Below are positions 1 through 5,883 of a stretch of DNA of 6,519 bases, in pieces. The DNA comes from Burkholderiales bacterium. Lineage in GTDB: Bacteria; Pseudomonadota; Gammaproteobacteria; Burkholderiales; Burkholderiaceae_C. Each line of letters begins with the position of its first letter. The stretch's first letter is position 1. The stretch is from contig JAGWTL010000170.1 in the NCBI GenBank assembly GCA_028869035.1, positions 1 through 6,519 on the forward strand, read 5' to 3'. The notes under the pieces are model-generated. The model was not told the origin of the DNA, did no database searches, and saw only the letters and a list, made by a program, of their open reading frames with translations. A program made the position numbers and the translations under genes.

Positions 1-12
1 CAGGCGCTCAGA

Positions 13-34
13 CCGCAAGGCCGGCGGGGTTTTT
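13..34 (+). terminator. Possible rho-independent terminator of an upstream gene
   Basis: CCGC at 13-16 can pair with GCGG at 24-27 across a 7-nt loop. Two more G follow, then a run of five T at 30-34, with a second T run at 41-45. The stem is short (4 GC pairs), so this is a modest candidate. It would end a + strand gene lying left of the window and insulate the promoter that follows. Confidence 0.35.
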
Positions 35-46
35 CTTGGCTTTTTC

Positions 47-75
47 TTGTACCCAGTGGGGTATGAATATATACT
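47..75 (+). promoter_or_regulatory. Probable sigma-70 promoter of the efflux operon
   Basis: TTGTAC at 47-52 (4 of 6 to TTGACA) and TATACT at 70-75 (5 of 6 to TATAAT) are separated by exactly 17 bp. The stretch is AT-rich in an otherwise GC-rich window and lies directly in front of the first gene of the operon. Transcription would start near position 82, leaving a leader of only about 17 nt before the ATG at 99. Two inverted repeats cover the spacer and the -10/start region, so the promoter is probably repressed by a bound regulator. Confidence 0.6.
49..64 (+). promoter_or_regulatory. Putative CsoR-family operator, site 1 (TACC-N6-GGTA)
   Basis: GTACCC at 49-54 and GGGTAT at 59-64 form an inverted repeat (5 of 6 positions complementary) around AGTG. 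The inner half-sites are TACC and GGTA separated by 6 bp with a G/C-rich core. This is the general form described for CsoR/CstR-type operators: TACC and GGTA flanking a G/C tract. It lies between the -35 and -10 boxes, where a bound repressor would block RNA polymerase. Its centre is 22 bp from that of the second repeat, about two helical turns, so both sites face the same side of the DNA. The likely binding protein is the regulator encoded at 5214-5567. This is an inference. Confidence 0.5.
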
Positions 76-88
76 GCACCCAGTATAT
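69..88 (+). promoter_or_regulatory. Putative CsoR-family operator, site 2 (TACT-N6-AGTA)
   Basis: ATATACTG (69-76) and CAGTATAT (81-88) are a perfect 8-bp inverted repeat around CACC. The inner half-sites TACT (72-75) and AGTA (82-85) are 6 bp apart with a C-rich core (G-rich on the other strand). This resembles the TACT-G-tract-AGTA operators described for RcnR-type members of the CsoR family. The repeat covers the -10 box and the predicted start of transcription, and its right arm ends in an ATG just before the ribosome binding site. It shares the N6 spacing and the word ACCCAGT with site 1. Confidence 0.6.
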
Positions 89-98
89 GGAGAAACCC

Positions 99-1169
99 AT
101 GAAAACACTGCACACCTTCGCTTTTGTCCTTTCCCTGGCCGTGCTGGCCGGCGCTCCGGTCCTGACCCGGGCCGGCGTGGCCGTGCCCACCGTGCAGGTC
201 GGCGCGCGGGCCGTGTCCACCGGTTACGAGATCGACGGTGTGATCGAGCCGGTCCACCAGAGCGTGATCTCGGCCCAGGCTTCGGGCCGCATCGTCCGCT
301 TGGCGGTGAAGATGGGCGAGCGCGTCAAGGCCGGCCAGCTGCTGGCCACCATCGACGACCGCGAAAGCGCCGTGGGCCTGCAACGCAGCCAGGCGCAGGT
401 GACGCAGAGCGAAGCCGAACTGCGCAACGCCGAGGCCAACTACGCGCGCGCGCGCAGCTTGCAGAGCCAGGGTTTCATGAGCCAGGCCGCGCTGGACATG
501 GCCGAAACGCAGCTCAGGGCAGCGCAGGCCGGCAATGCCCAGGCTGCGGCAGGCGCCCGTCAGTCCGAGCTGTCGCAAGGCTATACACGGGTAACCGCAC
601 CTTATGACGGCTGGGTGCTGCAGACCCACGTCGAGGCCGGTGACCTGGCCGTGCCGGGCAAACCCATCGTGACCGTCTATGCGCCCTTGCCCCTGCGCGC
701 CGTGGTGCAGGTGCCGGCCTCGCTGGCCGACAGCACGCGTGTTGCCAAGGAGGTGCTGGTGCAGTTGGGCGGGGTCGGCGGTGATTCGAAATGGGTGGCG
801 CCCGTCAAGCGCAGCACCATGCCGGCGGCCGACCCCGTGTCGCAGACCGTGGTCTGGCGCCTGGACCTCTCCGCCCAGGCAGCGCAGAACCTGCTGCCGG
901 GCCAACAGGTCCGGGTGCGTTTCGTCGGTGGCCAGGCCAGCCGCACCGTGGTGCCAGCAGGCGCCGTGCTGCGCCGTGGTGAACTGACCGCCGTCTACGT
1001 GGCCTCCGACACCGGTTTTGTACTGCGGGCCGTGCGCCTGGGCGCTGACCATGGCAGCGAGGGCGTGGAAATCGTGGCCGGTCTCAGCGCAGGCGAGCAG
1101 GTGGCTCTCGATCCGGTCAAGGCCGGCCTGTCCGGCGCCAAGGCCGCTGTCACGGTCAGCAGCCGTTGA
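99..1169 (+). CDS. RND efflux periplasmic adaptor (membrane fusion protein, HlyD/AcrA family)
   Basis: This 356-residue periplasmic adaptor would link the inner-membrane pump encoded next to an outer-membrane channel. Residues 1-26 form a Sec signal peptide (MK start, hydrophobic core, cleavage probably after TRA). There is no lipobox Cys, so it is not a lipoprotein, unlike AcrA. The order is typical: first half of the lipoyl/barrel-sandwich domain at about 56-86 (SGRIVRLAVKMGERVKAGQLL), an alpha-hairpin at 87-160 rich in Ala, Gln, Glu and Arg, second lipoyl half at 161-195 (RVTAPYDGWV), beta-barrel at about 196-278 and a membrane-proximal domain at about 285-350. The hairpin is short, which may matter for the channel partner. 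The ATG at 99 is chosen because GGAG at 89-92 is 6 nt upstream. An in-frame ATG at 87 overlaps that site. The substrate cannot be told from this subunit. Confidence 0.93.
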   Translation: MKTLHTFAFVLSLAVLAGAPVLTRAGVAVPTVQVGARAVSTGYEIDGVIEPVHQSVISAQASGRIVRLAVKMGERVKAGQLLATIDDRESAVGLQRSQAQVTQSEAELRNAEANYARARSLQSQGFMSQAALDMAETQLRAAQAGNAQAAAGARQSELSQGYTRVTAPYDGWVLQTHVEAGDLAVPGKPIVTVYAPLPLRAVVQVPASLADSTRVAKEVLVQLGGVGGDSKWVAPVKRSTMPAADPVSQTVVWRLDLSAQAAQNLLPGQQVRVRFVGGQASRTVVPAGAVLRRGELTAVYVASDTGFVLRAVRLGADHGSEGVEIVAGLSAGEQVALDPVKAGLSGAKAAVTVSSR

Positions 1170-1177
1170 GGACTGCC

Positions 1178-4100
1178 ATGAACGATCACAAAGCGGAAGG
1201 CCTGGGCATCTCGGGCCGTATCGCGGCCGCCTTCCAGGCCAATGCCATCACACCCCTGCTCGCCCTGGTGGCGCTGCTGCTGGGCCTGTTCGCCGTGCTG
1301 GTCACGCCGCGCGAGGAAGAGCCGCAGATCAACGTGACCATGGCCAATGTGCTGATCCCCTTCCCCGGGGCCAGCAGCGGCGATGTGCAGAACATGGTGG
1401 CGCGCCCGGCCGAGCAGGTGCTGAGCCAGATCGCCGGCATCGAGCACACCTATTCCGTGGCCCGCCCCGGCCTGGCCGTGCTGACGGTGCAGTTCAAGGT
1501 CGGTGTACCGCGCACCGAGGCCCTGGTGCGCCTGTACGACGTGCTCAATGCCAACCAGGACTGGCTGCCGCGCGACCTGGGCACGCTGGCCCCCATCGTG
1601 AAACCCAAGGGCATCGACGACGTGCCCGTGCTGGCGGTGACCTTGTGGAGCAAGGACGCACAGCCCGCGCAGGAGCTCGAGCGCGTGGCCCATGCGGTGG
1701 AAACCGAACTCAAGCGCGTGGGCGGCACACGCGAGGTGCAGACCCTGGGCGGCCCGGGGCGCGCCGTGCACGTCTGGCTGGACCCGACCCGCCTGCGCGC
1801 GCGCGGCATCGACGTGCTGGCCCTCAAGCAGACCCTGGCCGCGGCCAACTTCGGCATGCCGGCGGGCAGCGTGCTGGACACGCAGGGCCAGAAGAAGGGC
1901 GGCGCGCCGCAGATGCTCAGCGTGGAAACCGGCGAGTTCCTGCGCTCGGCGCAGGACGTGGGCGACATCGTGGTCGGCGTCAGCAAGGGCGCCCCGGTCT
2001 ACCTGCGTGAAGTGGCGCGGGTCGAGGCCGGCGCACAGCAGCCGCAGCGTTACGTCTGGTTCACACCCGGCGCCGCCATGGCGCATGCCGCCGACGCACC
2101 TGCCGCAGCGGCGGGCCAGGTCTACCCTGCCGTCACGCTGACCGTGACCAAGAAACCCGGCGAGAACGCCGTGGACGTGGCGCGTGCCGCCAATGCGCGC
2201 GTGCAGGCCCTGCGCAACACCGTCATCCCCGCCAACATCGAAGCCACCGTCACGCGCAACTACGGCGAGACCGCGGCCGAGAAGGCCAACAAGTTGATCC
2301 AGAAGCTCGCTTTCGCCACCGGTTCGGTCATCCTGCTGGTGGGTTTTGCCCTGGGCCGGCGCGAGGCCGTGATCGTCGGCGCGGCCGTGATCCTGACGCT
2401 GATGGCCACGCTCTTCGCCTCCTGGGCCTGGGGCTTCACGCTCAACCGCGTCTCGCTGTTCGCGCTGATCTTCTCCATCGGCATCCTGGTGGACGACGCC
2501 ATCGTGGTGGTGGAGAACATCCACCGCCACCAGCAGCTCACGCCGGGCGCACCGCTCTCCGAGATCATCCCGCGCGCCGTGGACGAGGTGGGCGGCCCCA
2601 CCATCCTGGCCACGCTGACCGTGATCGCCGCGCTGCTGCCCATGGCCTTCGTCAGCGGCCTGATGGGCCCCTACATGAGCCCGATCCCGATCAACTCCAG
2701 CCTGGGCATGGCCATCTCGCTGGCGATTGCTTTCACCGTCACGCCCTGGCTGGCGCTCAAGCTCATGAAGCCGCACGGACTTGGCCAGGCGCATGCCGCA
2801 CACGGCGGCGGCATCGGCCCCAGATTGCAGACGCTGTTCACCCGCGTGCTCACGCCCTTCCTGACCGGCACACGCCAGCGCCTGTTTCTGCTGGCTGGCA
2901 TAGGTGGTGCGCTGCTGCTCTCGGTGGCGCTGACGCTGGTGCCCAGCTCCTTCGTCGGCGTGGTGCTCAAGATGCTGCCCTTCGACAACAAGAGCGAGTT
3001 CCAGGTGCTGGTCGACATGCCGGCCGGCGCGCCGCTGGAAGACACGGCCGCCACCCTGCACGAGCTGGGCGCCTTCCTCGCGCAGCAGCCCGAGGTGCAG
3101 GACCTGCAGGCCTATGCCGGCACGGCCTCGCCCATCACCTTCAACGGCCTGGTGCGCCAGTACTACCTGCGCGCCGAGGCCGAGCAGGGCGACCTGCAGG
3201 TCAACCTGGTGGACAAACACCATCGCAGCGAAAAGAGCCACGCCATCGCGCAGCGCCTGCGTCCCGCGCTGGAAAAGATCGGCGTACGGCACGGCGCGCG
3301 CGTCAAGGTGGTCGAAGTGCCGCCCGGTCCGCCCGTCATGAGTCCGCTGGTGGCCGAGATCTACGGCCCCGACGAGGCCGGTCGTCAGCAGCTGGCTGGC
3401 CGTGTCGCGCAGGCCTTCGGCCAGACCGCCGACATCGTGGGCGTGGACACGTCGCTCAAGGAAGACGCGCCGCGCGCCTGGCTGCGCGTGCGCCACCAGC
3501 GCGCCGAGTCCCTGGGCATCCCCGTGGCCGCCGTGGCTCAGACCGTCTCGGCCGCGCTCTCGGGCACCGACGCCGCCTGGCTGCACGACGCGCAGTCCAA
3601 GTACCCGGTGCCGGTGCGCCTGCAGCTGCCGCGCGAGCAGCAGATCGGCCTGGACGCGCTGTTGGCCCTGCCCATGCGCGCTGCCAACGGCCAGCTCGTG
3701 CCCCTGTCCGAGCTGGTGCGTGTGGACCGTGGTGTCATCGACAAGCCGCTCTACACCAAGGATCTGGCGAATGTGAGTTATGTCTTCGGTGACATGGCCG
3801 GCAAGCTCGACTCACCGCTGTACGGCCTGTTCGCCATCCGCCCGAAACTCGACGCCGCCGCGCTGCAGGGCACGGGCGAGCTGGGCGAGTACTGGATCAA
3901 GCAGCCCGCCGACACCTTCCGCCAGTACGCCCTCAAGTGGGACGGCGAGTGGCAGATCACCTACGAGACCTTCCGCGACATGGGCGCCGCCTACGGCGTG
4001 GGGCTGATCCTGATCTACCTGCTGGTGGTGGCGCAGTTCCGCTCCTACAGCACGCCCCTGGTCATCATGGCGCCGATCCCGCTGACCATCATCGGCGTGA

Positions 4101-4492
4101 TGCCGGGCCACGCCCTGCTGGGCGCGCAGTTCACCGCGACCTCCATGATCGGCATGATCGCGCTGGCCGGCATCATCGTGCGCAACTCCATCCTGCTGGT
4201 GGACTTCATCGAGCTGCAGGTGGCGCAGGGCATGCGCTTCCGCGACGCCGTGGTGCAGTCGGCCGCGGTGCGCGCCCAGCCCATCGCGCTCACGGGCCTG
4301 GCCGCCATGATCGGCGCCTTTTTCATCCTGGACGACCCCATCTTCAACGGCCTGGCCATCTCGCTGATCTTCGGCATCCTGGTCTCCACCCTGCTGACGC
4401 TGGTAGTCATCCCGGTGCTCTATTACGCGCTGTACCGTCGCAAGTACGAACACGACGACGGCACGGCCCTGCTTCCCGTTTCCGCAACCTGA
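1178..4492 (+). CDS. RND-family efflux pump, inner-membrane permease subunit (AcrB/HAE-like)
   Basis: This 1104-residue proton-driven antiporter has the usual RND size. TM1 is at about 25-43, followed by PREEEPQI and a first periplasmic domain. TM2-6 lie at about 375-535 and TM7 at 568-589. A second periplasmic domain follows to about 930, and TM8-12 end near 1090. TM4 has VDDAIVVVENIH with D439 and D440, matching the AcrB proton-relay Asp407/Asp408 and unlike the single-Asp pattern of CusA-type metal pumps. TM10 reads GIIVRNSILLVDF, so R1002 stands where AcrB has Lys940. The second loop carries VEVPPGPPV, and an Ala-rich insert sits near residues 300-315. The start ATG has GAGGA (1168-1172) 5 nt upstream, which overlaps the stop codon of the adaptor gene and suggests translational coupling. 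The family is certain. The substrate is unknown; co-encoded thiol proteins suggest a thiol- or sulfur-stress role. Confidence 0.95.
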   Translation: MNDHKAEGLGISGRIAAAFQANAITPLLALVALLLGLFAVLVTPREEEPQINVTMANVLIPFPGASSGDVQNMVARPAEQVLSQIAGIEHTYSVARPGLAVLTVQFKVGVPRTEALVRLYDVLNANQDWLPRDLGTLAPIVKPKGIDDVPVLAVTLWSKDAQPAQELERVAHAVETELKRVGGTREVQTLGGPGRAVHVWLDPTRLRARGIDVLALKQTLAAANFGMPAGSVLDTQGQKKGGAPQMLSVETGEFLRSAQDVGDIVVGVSKGAPVYLREVARVEAGAQQPQRYVWFTPGAAMAHAADAPAAAAGQVYPAVTLTVTKKPGENAVDVARAANARVQALRNTVIPANIEATVTRNYGETAAEKANKLIQKLAFATGSVILLVGFALGRREAVIVGAAVILTLMATLFASWAWGFTLNRVSLFALIFSIGILVDDAIVVVENIHRHQQLTPGAPLSEIIPRAVDEVGGPTILATLTVIAALLPMAFVSGLMGPYMSPIPINSSLGMAISLAIAFTVTPWLALKLMKPHGLGQAHAAHGGGIGPRLQTLFTRVLTPFLTGTRQRLFLLAGIGGALLLSVALTLVPSSFVGVVLKMLPFDNKSEFQVLVDMPAGAPLEDTAATLHELGAFLAQQPEVQDLQAYAGTASPITFNGLVRQYYLRAEAEQGDLQVNLVDKHHRSEKSHAIAQRLRPALEKIGVRHGARVKVVEVPPGPPVMSPLVAEIYGPDEAGRQQLAGRVAQAFGQTADIVGVDTSLKEDAPRAWLRVRHQRAESLGIPVAAVAQTVSAALSGTDAAWLHDAQSKYPVPVRLQLPREQQIGLDALLALPMRAANGQLVPLSELVRVDRGVIDKPLYTKDLANVSYVFGDMAGKLDSPLYGLFAIRPKLDAAALQGTGELGEYWIKQPADTFRQYALKWDGEWQITYETFRDMGAAYGVGLILIYLLVVAQFRSYSTPLVIMAPIPLTIIGVMPGHALLGAQFTATSMIGMIALAGIIVRNSILLVDFIELQVAQGMRFRDAVVQSAAVRAQPIALTGLAAMIGAFFILDDPIFNGLAISLIFGILVSTLLTLVVIPVLYYALYRRKYEHDDGTALLPVSAT

Positions 4493-4508
4493 ACCTTAGG
4501 AGTCTCCA

Positions 4509-4736
4509 ATGACAGTTGAACGCTATATCCGCATCTTTGCCGGCTTCGTGGTCATGCTCTCGCTCGCCCTCGGCGTCGACGGCAGCCCCCTCTTCGTGAG
4601 CAAGTGGTTCCTGGCCCTGACGGCCTTTGCCGGTTTCAACCTGTTCCAGTCCGGTTTCACGGGTTTCTGCCTGCCGGCTATCCTGCTCAAGAAGCTGGGT
4701 GTGCCGGAAGGCGGCAGCGCCTGTTCCACCAGATAA
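4509..4736 (+). CDS. YgaP-type inner-membrane protein (DUF2892), stand-alone
   Basis: This 75-residue protein matches the DUF2892 / YgaP transmembrane-domain family: N-terminal TVERYIRIFAGF, hydrophobic segments at about 9-23 and 33-54, and the signature NLFQSGFTGFC followed by ILLKKLGV. In E. coli YgaP this domain follows a rhodanese domain. Here no rhodanese is fused or encoded nearby. Cysteines are at 54, at the end of the second membrane segment, and at 72 in the short polar tail. AGGAG at 4498-4502 precedes the ATG by 6 nt, and the gene begins 16 nt after the pump stop codon. The biochemical role of the free domain is not established. Its presence is often taken as a hint of sulfur or thiol metabolism, which is inference here. 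Confidence 0.88.
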   Translation: MTVERYIRIFAGFVVMLSLALGVDGSPLFVSKWFLALTAFAGFNLFQSGFTGFCLPAILLKKLGVPEGGSACSTR

Positions 4737-4755
4737 GCGCCACCAGGATCTCACC

Positions 4756-5235
4756 ATGAGCGAGTCTCCACCCCTTGTCGTGCTGCGCCAGCAGCAGGAC
4801 TTCCAGTTCGAGATTGACTTCGGCGCCGAGCTGCCCAGGCTGCTCGGTGACGAGACCCCGCCGCTGGGCCAGGGCCGCGGTCCTACGCCCGTGCAGCTGC
4901 TCGCCGCCGCCGTGGGCAACTGCATGTCGGACTCGCTGCTGTTTGCGCTGCGCAAATTCAAGCAGGCGCCAGAGCCCATCAGCTGCGAAGTCACGGCCGA
5001 GGTGGGCCGCAACGCCGAGAACCGCCTGCGCGTGCTGGGGTTGGACGTGGCGCTCACGCTGGGCGTGCCTGCCGCCAGCCTGCACCATCTGGACCGCGTG
5101 CTCGAACAGTTCGAGGCTTTCTGCACCGTCGGCGCCAGCGTGGCGCAGGGCATCCCCGTGCATGTCAGCGTGCGCGACGCCAACGGGCAGCAGCTCAAAC
5201 AAGGGAGAGAGGCATGGCCAAGAGCGCATCCTTGA
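4756..5235 (+). CDS. OsmC family protein (thiol-dependent peroxidase-like)
   Basis: This cytoplasmic protein has 159 residues, within the usual OsmC/Ohr range of about 130-160. GPTPVQLLAAAVGNCMSDSL (42-61) is the conserved central helix with the reactive Cys at 56. EQFEAFCTVGASVAQGIPV (117-135) contains the second conserved Cys at 123. An extra Cys lies at 77. OsmC/Ohr proteins reduce organic hydroperoxides with this Cys pair; some members have other or unknown thiol chemistry. The ATG at 4756 is supported by AGGA at 4744-4747, 8 nt upstream. The frame stays open to 4627, but that part overlaps the DUF2892 gene and is not family-like. The last 22 nt overlap the next gene. The true substrate (hydroperoxide, persulfide or other) cannot be told from sequence. 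Confidence 0.9.
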   Translation: MSESPPLVVLRQQQDFQFEIDFGAELPRLLGDETPPLGQGRGPTPVQLLAAAVGNCMSDSLLFALRKFKQAPEPISCEVTAEVGRNAENRLRVLGLDVALTLGVPAASLHHLDRVLEQFEAFCTVGASVAQGIPVHVSVRDANGQQLKQGREAWPRAHP

Positions 5236-5567
5236 AGAAAGCACCGGCGCCCGCCAGCACCGCCGTCAGCTGCGATCCGACCGTGCTGACCGACAGCGAC
5301 GCGCGCACCGAGGTGCTCAATCGCCTGCGCCGCGCCGAAGGCCAGCTGCGCGGCATCCAGCGCATGATCGAGGACGGCGAGAGCTGCCTCAAGATCGGCC
5401 AGCAATTCTCGGCCGTGCGCAAGGCGCTGGACAGCACCTACCTGCGCATGACGGTCTGCTTCATGGCGCAGGAACTCGAAGCGCGCCTCACGCCCGGCGA
5501 GGAGCAGAAGGCCGACCTCTCGGCCATGATGAAGGACATGGAGACCATGCTGGCCCGGCTGGGTTGA
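5214..5567 (+). CDS. CsoR/RcnR/FrmR/CstR-family transcriptional repressor
   Basis: This 117-residue all-helical repressor belongs to the metal/thiol-sensing DUF156 family. After a 30-residue tail rich in Ala, Pro and Ser, with a Cys at 20, the core begins with NRLRRAEGQLRGIQRMIEDG (36-55), the family DNA-binding helix region. C58 then aligns with the invariant sensor Cys (Cys36 of M. tuberculosis CsoR). Counting from it, the CsoR His61 position is F83 and the Cys65 position is E87, while a Cys sits at 82 (RMTVCFMAQEL). So neither the copper set (Cys-His-Cys) nor the CstR persulfide pair is present, and the effector is uncertain. AAGGGAGAGAGG at 5201-5212 is a strong ribosome binding site. The gene overlaps osmC by 22 nt, implying co-expression. 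It probably represses its own operon at the inverted repeats at 49-88. Confidence 0.9.
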   Translation: MAKSASLKKAPAPASTAVSCDPTVLTDSDARTEVLNRLRRAEGQLRGIQRMIEDGESCLKIGQQFSAVRKALDSTYLRMTVCFMAQELEARLTPGEEQKADLSAMMKDMETMLARLG

Positions 5568-5585
5568 GGAGGCTCCTTGGCCTCA
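5565..5585. repeat. Short inverted repeat spanning the two convergent stop codons
   Basis: TGAGG at 5565-5569 and CCTCA at 5581-5585 are complementary across 11 nt. The TGA on the top strand is the stop of the repressor gene, and the TCA is the stop of the DUF2798 gene read on the other strand. It could act as a weak shared transcription end, but the stem is only 5 bp and no T run follows on either strand, so a rho-independent terminator is not well supported. Confidence 0.3.
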
Positions 5586-5855
5586 GGGGATATCCACGAT
5601 GGCCGCCGTGGCCTTGCGCACCAGCGGCAGCACAAAAAGCAGCGTGGGAAAAGCCACGAGCCAGGAGAGCGCCCAGGAGCCCAGCCAGAGGCGGGGCAGC
5701 TCGGGCGTGAGGCCCACGCTGCGCAGCGTGCTGATCAGGGAGACGATGAAGGTCATCAGCACCGAGAGCAGCAGCGGCATGACCCAGACGGCGGCGCGCG
5801 CCGGCAGTTTCGGAAGGCCCAGGAAATTCTTCCTGGGAAGGTCAGGGAGGTTCAT
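5583..5855 (-). CDS. DUF2798 family small inner-membrane protein
   Basis: This 90-residue protein has two predicted membrane segments, at about 23-42 (VWVMPLLLSVLMTFIVSLIS) and 57-79 (WLGSWALSWLVAFPTLLFVL). Between them is the stretch STLRSVGLTPELPRLW, and a short basic tail follows. Two helices joined by the Leu-Arg-x-x-Gly-Leu linker, then WLxAW-type and AFP motifs, fit DUF2798, a family of unknown function. The ATG at 5855 is preferred over an in-frame TTG at 5903 that would overlap the end of the deaminase gene. The ribosome binding site is weak (GGAA, 5 nt before the ATG). It starts 28 nt after the deaminase stop codon, so the two are probably co-transcribed. It converges on the efflux operon and has no evident functional tie to it. 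Confidence 0.8.
   Translation of the reverse strand: MNLPDLPRKNFLGLPKLPARAAVWVMPLLLSVLMTFIVSLISTLRSVGLTPELPRLWLGSWALSWLVAFPTLLFVLPLVRKATAAIVDIP
5818..5837. repeat. Perfect 8-bp inverted repeat inside the DUF2798 gene
   Basis: CCCAGGAA (5818-5825) and TTCCTGGG (5830-5837) are perfectly complementary around a 4-nt loop, ATTC. The repeat lies in the coding sequence, about 15 nt inside the start codon, and encodes residues 7-13 (PRKNFLG). In the mRNA it would form a stable hairpin just behind the initiation site and might affect expression. There is no T run, so it is not an obvious terminator. It may also be chance. Confidence 0.45.
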
Positions 5856-5883
5856 AGAGGTTCCACGGGCCAGCGATGACGGC

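Noticed and set aside
36..98. Extension of the adaptor gene to a TTG at 36
   Set aside because: It would begin upstream of the promoter and encode a non-signal-like segment; the ATG at 99 has a ribosome binding site and a proper signal peptide.
443..455. Alternating CG run in the adaptor gene, possible Z-DNA
   Set aside because: It simply encodes Tyr-Ala-Arg-Ala-Arg in the hairpin with GC-rich codons; nothing else marks it as functional.
1166..1177. TTG start of the pump gene overlapping the adaptor stop
   Set aside because: These bases form the ribosome binding site (GAGGA) for the ATG at 1178.
995..3586. 863-codon open frame on the - strand opposite the pump gene
   Set aside because: It is a shadow of the GC-rich pump gene: the translation is dominated by His, Gln, Arg, Gly and Asp with no recognisable domain, while the + strand frame is a clear full-length RND pump.
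3812..4453. 213-codon open frame on the - strand opposite the pump C-terminus
   Set aside because: Same His/Gln/Asp-rich shadow composition and no family resemblance.
4627..4755. Longer OsmC start inside the DUF2892 gene
   Set aside because: The added residues are the DUF2892 gene read in another frame; the ATG at 4756 has its own ribosome binding site and begins the OsmC homology.
4407..5405. 332-codon - strand frame across DUF2892, OsmC and repressor genes
   Set aside because: It crosses three well-supported + strand genes, has no coherent domain and no ribosome binding site.
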